From positions 1 to 32,381 of the forward strand of contig JAFXIT010000020.1 of assembly GCA_017532825.1 (NCBI GenBank): a DNA stretch of 32,381 nucleotides, in the 5' to 3' direction. Position numbers and translations under genes: made by a program. This document shows positions 23,336-30,718 of this stretch, piece by piece; the first letter of the stretch is position 1; each line of letters starts with the position of its first letter. This stretch comes from Clostridia bacterium. GTDB lineage: Bacteria; Bacillota; Clostridia; Oscillospirales; QAMX01. Below the pieces are notes generated by a model. The model was given only the letters and a program-made list of their open reading frames with translations, was not told the origin of the DNA and did not search any database.

Positions 23336-24622
23336 ATGCTTGACATCAGATTCGTAAGAGAAAACCCCGAGATCGTAAAGCAGAATATCAAAAACAAATT
23401 TCAGGACAATAAGCTCCCCCTGGTCGACGAGGTCATCGAGCTTGACCGTGTCAGCCGTGAGGTAAAGCAGGAGGCAGACAACCTCCGTGCCCAGCGCAAC
23501 GCAAAGTCCAAGCTTATCGGCGGACTTATGGCAAAGGGCCAGCGTGACGAGGCCGAGGCCGTTAAGGCAGAGGTGGCGGCAAACTCCGCCAGGCTTGCCG
23601 CACTTGAAAAGGAAGAGGGCGAGCTTGAGGAGAAGATCCACGCCATCATGATGCGTATTCCCAACATCATCGACCCCTCGGTACCCATCGGCAGGGACGA
23701 TTCCGAGAACGTCGAGGTCAAGCGCTACGGCGAGCCCGCCCTGCCGGACTTCGAGGTGCCCTACCACACCGACATTATGGAGCGCTTCTGCGGTATAGAT
23801 CTTGACAGCGCAAGGCGTGTGGCAGGCAACGGCTTTTACTATCTCATGGGCGACATCGCAAGGCTTCATTCGGCCGTTATCTCCTATGCCCGTGACTTTA
23901 TGATAAACCGCGGATTTACCTATTGCGTACCGCCCTTTATGATCCGCAGTGAGGTCGTCACGGGTGTTATGAGCTTTGCCGAGATGGACGCCATGATGTA
24001 TAAGATCGAGGGAGAGGACCTCTACCTCATCGGAACAAGCGAGCATTCGATGATAGGCAAGTTTATCGACACCATCGTCCCCGAGGCCGAGCTTCCCTAT
24101 ACACTTACCAGCTATTCCCCCTGCTTCCGCAAGGAAAAGGGCGCTCACGGTCTGGAGGAGAGGGGCGTATACCGCATCCACCAGTTCGAAAAGCAGGAGA
24201 TGATAGTCCTCTGCCGTCCCGAAGAGAGCCCGATGTGGTTTGATAAGCTCTGGCAGAACACCGTCGATCTCTTCCGCAGCCTTGATATTCCCGTGCGTAC
24301 CCTTGAGTGCTGCTCGGGTGACCTGGCTGACCTCAAGGTCAAGTCGGTCGACGTAGAGGCCTGGTCCCCCAGACAAAAGAAATACTTTGAGGTCGGCTCC
24401 TGCTCCAACCTCGGCGAGGCTCAGGCACGCCGCCTCAAGATCCGTGTGGCAGGGGAGAAGGGCAAGTACTTTGCCCACACCCTCAACAACACCGTCGTCG
24501 CTCCTCCGAGAATGCTCATTGCATTCCTTGAAAACAACCTCCGTGCCGACGGCAGCGTTGCCATCCCCGAGGCTCTGCGCCCCTACATGGGCGGTATGAC
24601 CGAGCTCACCCCCAAAAAGTAA
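23336..24622 (+). CDS. serS: Serine-tRNA ligase
   Basis: This 428-residue class II synthetase charges tRNA-Ser. It starts at ATG 23336 after GGAGGT (23324-23329); the longer in-frame extension would read through the T-box terminator. The N-terminal M-L-D-I-R-F-V-R-E-N-P begins the long tRNA-binding coiled coil (to about residue 110). Motif 2 (C-F-R-K-E-K-G-A then R-I-H-Q-F), the T-S-E-H serine/adenylate loop and motif 3 (P-P-R-M-L-I-A-F-L-E-N) are present. The motif 2 loop E-K-G-A-H-G-L-E-E-R-G-V-Y is the form seen in a subset of clostridial SerRS. Length is normal. Controlled by the upstream T-box. Confidence 0.97.
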   Translation: MLDIRFVRENPEIVKQNIKNKFQDNKLPLVDEVIELDRVSREVKQEADNLRAQRNAKSKLIGGLMAKGQRDEAEAVKAEVAANSARLAALEKEEGELEEKIHAIMMRIPNIIDPSVPIGRDDSENVEVKRYGEPALPDFEVPYHTDIMERFCGIDLDSARRVAGNGFYYLMGDIARLHSAVISYARDFMINRGFTYCVPPFMIRSEVVTGVMSFAEMDAMMYKIEGEDLYLIGTSEHSMIGKFIDTIVPEAELPYTLTSYSPCFRKEKGAHGLEERGVYRIHQFEKQEMIVLCRPEESPMWFDKLWQNTVDLFRSLDIPVRTLECCSGDLADLKVKSVDVEAWSPRQKKYFEVGSCSNLGEAQARRLKIRVAGEKGKYFAHTLNNTVVAPPRMLIAFLENNLRADGSVAIPEALRPYMGGMTELTPKK

Positions 24623-24674
24623 AGAAAAAGTTTTTCCGATGATGCTATTAAGCTAAAGGTTTAACGGTAATTGA

Positions 24675-24716
24675 AAAAATAACCCACCTCGTTCAAAACG
24701 AGATGGGTTATTTTTA
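24675..24716. terminator. Bidirectional terminator after serS
   Basis: AAAAATAACCCA (24676-24687) pairs with TGGGTTATTTTT (24704-24715). An inner CTCGTT/ACGAG stem lies between, separated by one mismatch. T and A tails on both sides make it suitable for serS on the + strand and for the - strand gene ending at 24761. Confidence 0.9.
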
Positions 24717-24760
24717 ATGTAAATCTTGTTGTAAGAATGAGGAGCCAATGGATATTATAT

Positions 24761-25249
24761 CTACTTGATTTGCTCGGGGAAATAGACTCCTGCTTGCCTT
24801 AACATTTTGACGTAATTTGGGTCTTTTAATCTTTGTTCCGATTTTGAATATGCGGTATCTAACTCTCGTTGGGCTTTCTTCCTGTTTCGGAATGCAAAAA
24901 TAACGCAGCACAAATAAATACCGATTGAGACGATTGCACACGTGAGTGATACCCAACCTGCATAAGTGTCAAATGCTGTTTTATCATAAAAGAGGGGTAC
25001 TAAAAACATTACTCCCAACACCCCAAATGGAAAAAACATAGTCATAATACAATTGAAATTTGAAATTACAAATTTTTCCTTGGGAAAAAACGCGTGTTCT
25101 TTTATGTCTTTATCTACAAAAACTGTTCCACATTGAGAACACTTCAAAAACGGGCAACCATAGTGGTTGTACATGTGCTTTGTTAGTGTTGAATAACTCT
25201 CGTACATGTTTCCACACTTTGGACAATACTTGTGAGTGTGTGTGCTCAT
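24761..25249 (-). CDS. Membrane protein with an N-terminal C2H2-type zinc finger
   Basis: This protein has 162 residues if it starts at the second ATG (25249), preferred because AGGAG lies 8 bases upstream; the first ATG (25255) is only 2 bases from it. Residues C9, C12, H25 and H29 fit C-x2-C-x12-H-x3-H with Y16 and L22 in the core positions of a classic C2H2 finger. A second, degenerate unit has C37, C40, F44, I49 and H52. Two membrane helices follow (about 65-92 and 100-125), then a basic helical tail of about 35 residues, probably cytoplasmic. The gene and its flanks are far more AT-rich than the rest of the window, suggesting recent acquisition. Function is unknown; zinc binding is inference. 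Confidence 0.7.
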   Translation of the reverse strand: MSTHTHKYCPKCGNMYESYSTLTKHMYNHYGCPFLKCSQCGTVFVDKDIKEHAFFPKEKFVISNFNCIMTMFFPFGVLGVMFLVPLFYDKTAFDTYAGWVSLTCAIVSIGIYLCCVIFAFRNRKKAQRELDTAYSKSEQRLKDPNYVKMLRQAGVYFPEQIK

Positions 25250-25386
25250 TGACATCTCTCCTATTCTTCATTTAACCAAGTGTTGTTAAGCAAAACAGGG
25301 GGTGCGACTGGATATCGTTGTAATCGGTTTTTTATTCGACAGTGATATCCAAATTTAATATCGCTATTTCTACCATCTTGCACAAG

Positions 25387-25402
25387 CAATAACGAATTAT
25401 TG
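25387..25402. repeat. Small AT-rich inverted repeat downstream of the esterase gene
   Basis: CAATAA (25387-25392) and TTATTG (25397-25402) are exact inverse complements around CGAA. It follows the esterase stop codon on the minus strand and may be a weak terminator, though no T tract follows. The remainder of 25250-25413 is AT-rich and shows no convincing promoter hexamers or coding sequence. Confidence 0.35.
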
Positions 25403-25413
25403 TGTTGGAGCGG

Positions 25414-26739
25414 TCAGCTACAGGGGACCTCCCAGGGTATTTTATCCGAAACGTCGAAATATTCTGTATTGAAGTCGACCGAGGGCTCGATACCGTAAAA
25501 GACCCTGTCGGTGAAGGCGATGAGGTTGCGCCAGTCCTCGTCGGTCTGGGCGTGGTCGCCCTCACGTATCACCATTCCGCAGCTGTCCTCGGGACCGCCC
25601 AGGAATGCACATATTTTGTTAAGGACGGTAATATTTGTATAAGTGCCGAGAGGGTTTGCCCACAGATCGTTTTTTGCCTCGGTACAGAGTACGGGACGGG
25701 GTGCGATGCAGGCAAGGGCAAATATCATATCAACGGGGACACGCCTTACGTTGGAGCCCTTGCCAAAGGTGGCAAGCTCGGATGAAAACCAGCATCCGAG
25801 GTTCGAGATTATCGAGTTGAGGTCCTCGCTTCCGCTGCCCATGACGGTAAACGAGCCTGCGCCGCCGCAGCCCGAGCCGTTGGGTATGACCGCCGCAAAG
25901 CGCTCGTCCATCGCCGCGGCACAGATGGCCGCCTTTCCGTCACGTGAGTGGCCGGTTATGGCGACACGGGTGGGGTCTATCTGCGGCATATCTTCGATGT
26001 AGTCAAGGGCGACGATGGCACCAAAGGCCCATATACCGACCGCACCGAGGTCGTACTCGCCATAGGGAAGCTCGGATCTGTCATGCGGCTCGTCCGGACA
26101 GAGGTCCTTGCGGCTGACCGTTACGAAGATGTATTTTCCCTCAAGGAGCATCTCATCCTCCACCGCAGGGGCGTAATCCCTTTCGCAGAGGTAGTCAAGC
26201 CGCATCACGACCGGCAGAGCCTCCGCACCGACGGGGTAGGTGATGCGTATCTTCATCGAAAGTCCGTCGAAGGCGACGGTATGGTATTCGGTGACGGCTA
26301 TACCATCAAGGGTGTCCTCGGTCGTTTTTTCAACGAGCTCTATGCTTTCGGGATGGGGCGGCAGGTGGCCGTAGACGTAGTGCTGCATCAGCTCACGGAG
26401 ATAGGCCTTGTTTTCGTAAAACTCCTCGGGAGTTTCTACCCTGCTTCCGTCGAACCTGAGGAAGGGGTCACGCAGGTCGGTGTATCTTTCCATTTCCTTT
26501 ACCTCACGGTAGACGTATTTTCCGTCGACCACATCCTTTACGGGGGTGCGGTAGCTTTGGCTTTCGGTGGACGTCGTCTCGGGAGGGGGAGTAGTTGCAA
26601 CGGTGGTCGCGGCGGTAGTTGCGGCGGTGGTCGCGGCGGTGGTCGCCTCCGAGACTGCGGGAGAGCCCGAGGCGCAGGCAGAGGTAAATGCAAGCACTGC
26701 CGAAAGGATAAGGGGAGCGGGACGGACGGAAATCTTCAT
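25414..26739 (-). CDS. CE15-like alpha/beta-hydrolase lipoprotein (probable carbohydrate esterase)
   Basis: This 441-residue protein starts at ATG 26739, with GGAGGG upstream; a longer in-frame extension would precede the signal peptide. The signal ends in T-S-A-C, lipid Cys about 22. A Thr/Ala-rich linker (about 31-60) built from tandem repeats would pass through the cell wall. The catalytic domain has the nucleophile elbow G-H-S-R-D-G-K (263-269, Ser265) and the glycine-rich G-S-G-C-G-G-A-G segment seen in the CE15 glucuronoyl esterase family (usual elbow G-C-S-R-x-G-K). A late His in G-D-H-A-Q is a candidate for the triad. CE15 enzymes cut ester links between glucuronate and lignin or other esters. 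The Cys-to-His change at the elbow and the exact substrate leave the specificity open. Confidence 0.75.
   Translation of the reverse strand: MKISVRPAPLILSAVLAFTSACASGSPAVSEATTAATTAATTAATTVATTPPPETTSTESQSYRTPVKDVVDGKYVYREVKEMERYTDLRDPFLRFDGSRVETPEEFYENKAYLRELMQHYVYGHLPPHPESIELVEKTTEDTLDGIAVTEYHTVAFDGLSMKIRITYPVGAEALPVVMRLDYLCERDYAPAVEDEMLLEGKYIFVTVSRKDLCPDEPHDRSELPYGEYDLGAVGIWAFGAIVALDYIEDMPQIDPTRVAITGHSRDGKAAICAAAMDERFAAVIPNGSGCGGAGSFTVMGSGSEDLNSIISNLGCWFSSELATFGKGSNVRRVPVDMIFALACIAPRPVLCTEAKNDLWANPLGTYTNITVLNKICAFLGGPEDSCGMVIREGDHAQTDEDWRNLIAFTDRVFYGIEPSVDFNTEYFDVSDKIPWEVPCS
26598..26650. repeat. Tandem 12-base coding repeat in the esterase linker
   Basis: Units close to GCGGCGGTGGTC repeat about four times in tandem and encode Ala-Thr-Thr-Ala repeats of the wall-spanning linker. 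Such repeats can change copy number by slippage and alter linker length without shifting the frame, since the unit is a multiple of three. Confidence 0.7.
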
Positions 26740-26760
26740 AGAATATATACCCTCCAAAGT

Positions 26761-26772
26761 CGGAAGCTTCCG
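26761..26772. promoter_or_regulatory. Perfect 12-bp palindrome in the esterase leader
   Basis: CGGAAGCTTCCG is a perfect palindrome located 22 bases upstream of the esterase ATG, inside the ~120-base untranslated leader. It could be an operator for a dimeric repressor. No known consensus is recognised. Confidence 0.35.
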
Positions 26773-26865
26773 CACCTTACATCAAAAGGAAGAGACTCTG
26801 TCGCAGGGACGGTGCAAGAAGCGGATTTGGTTTTATTTTTTTGCGTGAAGTGACCCTGTATGGCT

Positions 26866-26895
26866 ATTATATCACACAAAAAAGCAGGGTGCAAC
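26866..26895 (-). promoter_or_regulatory. Promoter of the esterase gene
   Basis: On the minus strand TTGCAC (26895-26890) and TATAAT (26871-26866) are separated by 18 bases or fewer (17 by the best alignment). The start would be near 26860, giving a leader of about 120 bases before the ATG at 26739. Confidence 0.7.
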
Positions 26896-26909
26896 ACATT
26901 TTCGTGGGT

Positions 26910-26939
26910 TGACAAATACCCGCCGCAGAGGCTACAATG
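26910..26939 (+). promoter_or_regulatory. Upstream promoter of the hydrogenase-linked operon
   Basis: TTGACA (26910-26915) and TACAAT (26934-26939) are 18 bases apart. Start would be near 26946, about 140 bases before the first gene. It is divergent from the esterase promoter, and the two -35 elements are only about 15 bases apart. Confidence 0.65.
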
Positions 26940-27002
26940 TAGACTGTAAAAGGGCGAGTAGGAGAGATAAAGGTCGCAGCCGTGAGAAAACGCAAATTTT
27001 AC

Positions 27003-27030
27003 TTGCTTTTTTATAGAATTATGATATAAT
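27003..27030 (+). promoter_or_regulatory. Proximal promoter of the hydrogenase-linked operon
   Basis: TTGCTT (27003-27008) and TATAAT (27025-27030) are separated by 16 bases in an AT-rich stretch. The transcript would begin at about 27037, exactly where a stem-loop starts. Confidence 0.55.
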
Positions 27031-27036
27031 TATATA

Positions 27037-27060
27037 GATACGTGGAAACCCATACGTATC
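27037..27060 (+). promoter_or_regulatory. 5'-terminal stem-loop or operator before nuoE-like gene
   Basis: GATACGT (27037-27043) pairs with ACGTATC (27054-27060) around a 10-base loop. It begins at the predicted start of the proximal transcript and ends 9 bases before the Shine-Dalgarno (GGGAGG, 27070-27075). It may stabilise the mRNA or be a repressor site overlapping the start point. Confidence 0.45.
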
Positions 27061-27083
27061 ATCAGATAAGGGAGGAAATATCT

Positions 27084-27581
27084 ATGAGCACTAAATCACA
27101 GATCCCCTTCAACGGGACACCCGAACAGGAAAAAAAGCTTTACGAGGTCACTGCCAAGTACAAGAATATGCCCGGCGCACTGATGCCCGTTCTTCAGGAG
27201 GCACAGGACATCTACAGCTACCTTCCCATTGAAGTGCAGACCATTATATCCGAGGAACTGAATATACCTCTTGCCGAGGTGTTCGGCGTAGTTACCTTCT
27301 ATGCACAGTTCTCTCTTACCCCCAAGGGCCGCAACGTCATCAGCGTATGCCAGGGTACTGCCTGCTACGTCAAGGGCGCCCAGGCCATTCTCGACGCCGT
27401 TGAGAAGCAGCTTGGAATAACCGTCGGCGAGACCACCCCCGACGGCGAGTTCTCCATTCAGGACACCCGTTGCCTCGGTTGCTGCGGACTTGCTCCCGTA
27501 ATGCTCATCAACGAAAGCGTTTACGGCAAGATCGCCCCCAACGACATCAAGGGCATTCTTGCAAGCCACAGACAGAACTAA
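27084..27581 (+). CDS. NuoE/HndA-like [2Fe-2S] subunit of an NADH-linked hydrogenase complex
   Basis: This 165-residue protein starts at ATG 27084, supported by GGGAGGAA just upstream; an in-frame start at 27042 lies inside the leader hairpin. The N-terminal helical bundle is followed by a thioredoxin-like domain with C-x4-C (C89, C94) and C-x3-C (C130, C134), the four ligands of the [2Fe-2S] cluster in the NuoE family. In electron-bifurcating [FeFe] hydrogenases (HydABC, Hnd) this subunit passes electrons near the flavin subunit. It leads an operon that reaches a NuoF/HndC-like gene at the right edge. Confidence 0.92.
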   Translation: MSTKSQIPFNGTPEQEKKLYEVTAKYKNMPGALMPVLQEAQDIYSYLPIEVQTIISEELNIPLAEVFGVVTFYAQFSLTPKGRNVISVCQGTACYVKGAQAILDAVEKQLGITVGETTPDGEFSIQDTRCLGCCGLAPVMLINESVYGKIAPNDIKGILASHRQN

Positions 27582-27589
27582 AAAACGAT

Positions 27590-27934
27590 ATGAAACTGTC
27601 CGACGTTAGAAGCGCGCTTTGCGCAACACTCATAACCGAGGGGGACGATCTTGACCGTGAGGTATCGTCCGCCTGCGGAAGCGATATGATGAGCGACGTG
27701 CTGGCATATGTCAAGGATCAGGCCGTACTGCTTACGGGTCTTGTCAATCCCCAGGTAATAAGGACTGCCGAGATGATCGATATGGTATGCGTGATCTTTG
27801 TCAGAGGCAAGGCGCCGACAGCCGAAATGATCGAGCTTGCCCGCGAATGCGGGATAGTGCTGATGAGGACCGATCTTCGTATGTACGAAGCCTGCGGCGT
27901 TCTCTATTCGGCGGGTCTGCGCCCCAACAAATAA
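27590..27934 (+). CDS. DRTGG-type regulatory domain protein (copy 1)
   Basis: This 114-residue protein starts at ATG 27590, 8 bases after the previous stop. It is a small alpha/beta protein with the pattern A-Y-V-K-D-Q-A-V-L-L-T-G-L-V-N-P-Q-V-I-R-T-A and a closing E-A-C-G-V-L-Y-S-A-G-L, typical of stand-alone DRTGG-like domains encoded in clostridial hydrogenase operons. The DRTGG fold is related to HPr-kinase N-terminal and CBS-associated regulatory domains. No enzymatic motif is seen. A second copy lies at 29666-30001, so it may act as a paired ligand sensor (inference). Confidence 0.75.
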   Translation: MKLSDVRSALCATLITEGDDLDREVSSACGSDMMSDVLAYVKDQAVLLTGLVNPQVIRTAEMIDMVCVIFVRGKAPTAEMIELARECGIVLMRTDLRMYEACGVLYSAGLRPNK

Positions 27935-27952
27935 TTGAGGCGGAGAACTGAA

Positions 27953-28378
27953 ATGAGCGAGCCCTACAGGATGAATTTTACTGTCGACGGCGAGAACTTT
28001 ACTTCGGCGGGGGATGCTTCCGGACGTGTAAAGAAGGCGCTCAGACAGCTCGGATTTTCGCCGGAGATAATCAGGCGTGTTTCAATAGCGATGTATGAGG
28101 GCGAGATCAACATGGTGATCCATGCCGGAGGCGGCAGGGCAGAGGTGTCGGTCTTCGACGATTACATCGAGATAGTACTTGAGGATGACGGACCGGGCAT
28201 TGCCGATATCGAGCTTGCAATGCAGGAGGGCTTCTCGACCGCTCCCGAGCAGGTCAGAGCCATCGGCTTCGGCGCAGGTATGGGTCTGCCCAACATGAAA
28301 AGGTATACCGATGAAATGACCATCGATACCGAGGTAATGAAGGGCACCAGGATAACCATGCGGGTGAAGACCGTATGA
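27953..28378 (+). CDS. HATPase (GHKL) anti-sigma-factor/serine-kinase-like protein
   Basis: This 141-residue protein starts at ATG 27953 with GGCGGAG upstream. It has the GHKL ATP-binding motifs: N-box E-G-E-I-N-M-V-I-H-A, G1 box D-D-G-P-G-I and G2-like G-F-G-A-G-M-G-L-P-N-M. It is a single-domain protein of the RsbW/SpoIIAB type, lacking a histidine phosphoacceptor domain. In hydrogenase operons of Clostridia such proteins accompany the H-cluster-like sensor and the DRTGG proteins. It overlaps the next gene by 4 bases (ATGA), implying coupled translation and probably a physical complex. Confidence 0.88.
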   Translation: MSEPYRMNFTVDGENFTSAGDASGRVKKALRQLGFSPEIIRRVSIAMYEGEINMVIHAGGGRAEVSVFDDYIEIVLEDDGPGIADIELAMQEGFSTAPEQVRAIGFGAGMGLPNMKRYTDEMTIDTEVMKGTRITMRVKTV

Positions 28379-29673
28379 AAAAGTATCAGCATTCGGTATC
28401 CCTTGACACCGAAAAGTGCAAGGGCTGTACACACTGCCTTAAGCGTTGTCCCACCGAGGCGATCAGAATACGAAACGGGCACGCCGTGATAAACTCCGAG
28501 CGCTGTATCGACTGCGGCGAGTGTATACGGGCCTGTCCCTACAAGGCCAAGCGGGCCATCTGCGACAAGCTTGATGCCCTCAAGGCCGAAGGCCGTTTTC
28601 TGGTTGCCCTTCCCGCACCCTCGCTGTACGGACAGTTCAGCGGACTTGACGATATAGACAGAGTTCTTGAGGGACTGCTGGAGATCGGATTTGACGACGT
28701 CTACGAGGTGGCTACCGCCGCCGAGCTGGTGTCCGCCTACACAAGGAGATACCTCAAGCGAAGCGACATATCAAAGCCGATAATAAGCTCCGCATGCCCC
28801 GTGGTCGTGAGGCTGATAAGCCAACGCTATCCGTTTTTGTGCGACCACGTTATGCCGATCGTTCCCCCGGTCGAGATGGCGGCAATGTTTGCCCGCAGGA
28901 GGGTGCTTGAGCGCCATCCCGAGCTCAAGGCCGAGGACGTCTGCATCTGCTTTATATCGCCCTGCCCGGCAAAGGTAAGCTACGTCAAGAACCGACTGGC
29001 AGGAGACAAGAGCAACGTCGACGCAGTTGTATCGGTAAACGATATCTATTTCGCCCTCAGAGGCGTTATAAAAAACATCACCACCCCCCAACCGCTCGCA
29101 CGGACGGGCATGGTCGGAATAGGGTGGGCATCGACCGGCGGCGAAGCCACGGCGGTGTTCAACGATAAATACCTCGCCGCGGACGGCATAGAAAACGTCA
29201 TCCGCGTGCTTGAGGAGATAGACAACGAGAACTTCGCAGATCTTGACTTTATTGAGCTCAATGCCTGCGACGGAGGCTGTGTTGGCGGCGTTATGACGGT
29301 TGAAAACCCCTATATCGCCCAGGCAAGGCTTCAGATGCTCAAGCGCTATCTACCCGTCTCGCAAAACTGGGTCAGGTCGGGAGACGGACCCGACGACGGA
29401 TATATTCCCGATGAATATTTCCTCAAAAGCGAGATAGGATACGAACCCCTTACCGAGCTTGGCGACCGCAATACGGCGGTCGAAAAGCTCAAGGATATTG
29501 AAAAGCTTTATCAGACCCTTCCGGCCCTCGATTGCGGCTCCTGCGGCTCGCCGACCTGTATGGCATTTGCCGAGGACGTTATAAAGGGCTACTCCACACC
29601 CGAGGAGTGCATCGTATGCATGAGGGAGAAGATAAAGGAATTTCTCGGAGAGAAGGACGGGAAAGATGAGTAA
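28375..29673 (+). CDS. H-cluster-domain [FeFe]-hydrogenase-like protein, probable redox sensor
   Basis: This 432-residue protein has two N-terminal [4Fe-4S] ferredoxin motifs (Cys 15-25 and 44-54). A hydrogenase large-subunit-like domain follows: S-S-A-C-P (138-142), S-P-C-P-A-K (Cys197) and N-A-C-D-G-G-C-V-G-G (Cys298, Cys302). The four Cys that hold the H-cluster are present, but the neighbouring proton-relay Cys of catalytic enzymes (T-S-C-C-P) is Ala140. A C-terminal extra cluster motif has C387, C390, C395 and C412. This layout fits putative sensory [FeFe] hydrogenase-like proteins rather than the production enzyme. It overlaps the genes on both sides, tying it to the HATPase and DRTGG partners. 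Confidence 0.85.
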   Translation: MKKYQHSVSLDTEKCKGCTHCLKRCPTEAIRIRNGHAVINSERCIDCGECIRACPYKAKRAICDKLDALKAEGRFLVALPAPSLYGQFSGLDDIDRVLEGLLEIGFDDVYEVATAAELVSAYTRRYLKRSDISKPIISSACPVVVRLISQRYPFLCDHVMPIVPPVEMAAMFARRRVLERHPELKAEDVCICFISPCPAKVSYVKNRLAGDKSNVDAVVSVNDIYFALRGVIKNITTPQPLARTGMVGIGWASTGGEATAVFNDKYLAADGIENVIRVLEEIDNENFADLDFIELNACDGGCVGGVMTVENPYIAQARLQMLKRYLPVSQNWVRSGDGPDDGYIPDEYFLKSEIGYEPLTELGDRNTAVEKLKDIEKLYQTLPALDCGSCGSPTCMAFAEDVIKGYSTPEECIVCMREKIKEFLGEKDGKDE

Positions 29674-30001
29674 GACCGTTTCCGAGCTTGTGTCCGAACT
29701 GGGCCTTGAGGCCCTTGCTCTGACCGAGGGTGAACGTGAGCTGAAGGGCGGCTTCACGGGCGATCTGCTGAGCTACGTTATGGCTCATCTGCGCTCGGAT
29801 GAGGCCTGGATCACGATAATGACCAACGTCAACGTCATTGCCGTTGCTTCGCTTACCGACGCCGCCTGCGTCATAGTCGCCGACGGTGCCGAGGTAGACA
29901 CCGAGGTGGTCCAAAGTGCGGTTCAAAGGGGAGTAAACCTCCTTCGCAGCAATGCAAGCGCATTTGAGCTGTGCAAGGGACTTGCGCAGATCGGACTATG
30001 A
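29666..30001 (+). CDS. DRTGG-type regulatory domain protein (copy 2)
   Basis: This 111-residue protein starts at ATG 29666, overlapping the previous gene by 8 bases. Its alpha/beta pattern, with F-T-G-D-L-L-S-Y-V-M-A-H and V-I-A-V-A-S-L-T-D-A-A-C-V-I-V-A-D, parallels the copy at 27590-27934, though the two are well diverged. No catalytic motif is visible. It overlaps the following PHP gene by 4 bases (ATGA). Together with copy 1 it frames the H-cluster protein, which suggests the two form a heteromeric regulatory unit (inference). Confidence 0.78.
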   Translation: MSKTVSELVSELGLEALALTEGERELKGGFTGDLLSYVMAHLRSDEAWITIMTNVNVIAVASLTDAACVIVADGAEVDTEVVQSAVQRGVNLLRSNASAFELCKGLAQIGL

Positions 30002-30718
30002 GGTATTACTACGATCTTCACATCCATTCCTGTCTGTCGCCCTGCGGCGACGGGGATATGACGGTCAACAATATCGCAGGTATGTCGGCACTCAAGGGAC
30101 TGCAGATCGCCGCCCTGACCGACCATAATTCCTGCAAAAACTGTCCGGCCTTTTTTACCGCCTGCCGACGGCAGGGGATTGTGCCGGTCGCCGGTATGGA
30201 GCTTACCACCGCCGAGGAGATACATCTTGTGTGTCTGTTTGAGCACCTTGAGGACGCAATGGCGTTTGATGAAAGGGTGGAGGAGTTCCTGCCAAGGATA
30301 AAGAACCGTCCCGACATCTTCGGCAGACAGCAGATACTCGACGCCGAGGACAACGTCATCTCCGAGGAGGACAGACTTCTTATCAACGCAACCACCCTTA
30401 TGCTAGAGGATGCATGGCGGCTGTGCGAGGAATACGGAGGGGTGTGCTTTCCGGCACACGTCGACCGTGATACAAACGGCATCATCGCCGTCCTCGGCGC
30501 ACTTCCGCCCGAGCCTCCTTTCGTGTAATATCGAGCTGCACGACGGCAGCTTTGATACCGACAGGGATGACCTTCGGGGGAGGTCGGTGCTGGTAAATTC
30601 CGATGCTCACTACCTATATGATATAAACGAGGCGGAAAACTTCTTAGAGCTTCCGGAGGTCGCCTCGTCCGCAGACGTCAGAAAAAATCTCTTTACACTG
30701 TTGAGAAAAGGACAATGA
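29998..30718 (+). pseudogene. PHP-domain phosphoesterase gene, interrupted by a frameshift
   Basis: The first 176 residues (to TAA at 30526-30528) begin D-L-H-I-H-S, the metal-binding start of PHP phosphoesterases, with L-T-D-H-N and F-P-A-H-V-D-R-D following. The expected C-terminal part, including V-N-S-D-A-H with the last metal ligands, is found in the next frame and runs to the TGA at 30716-30718. A +1 shift (one extra base) near 30505-30525 would restore one protein of about 239 residues. Both halves look conserved, so this is a recent mutation, a sequencing or assembly error, or less likely programmed frameshifting. The truncated product would lack metal ligands. Related PHP genes are common in clostridial hydrogenase operons. 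Confidence 0.8.

Noticed and set aside
27470-27590. Longer start for the first DRTGG protein inside the NuoE-like gene
   Set aside because: The extension would overlap the conserved Cys-rich end of the NuoE-like gene in another frame and has no ribosome site. ATG 27590 gives the normal domain length.
30505-30528. Programmed +1 frameshift in the PHP gene
   Set aside because: No classical slippery site with a stimulatory stop and Shine-Dalgarno-like element is evident, so mutation or sequencing error is simpler.
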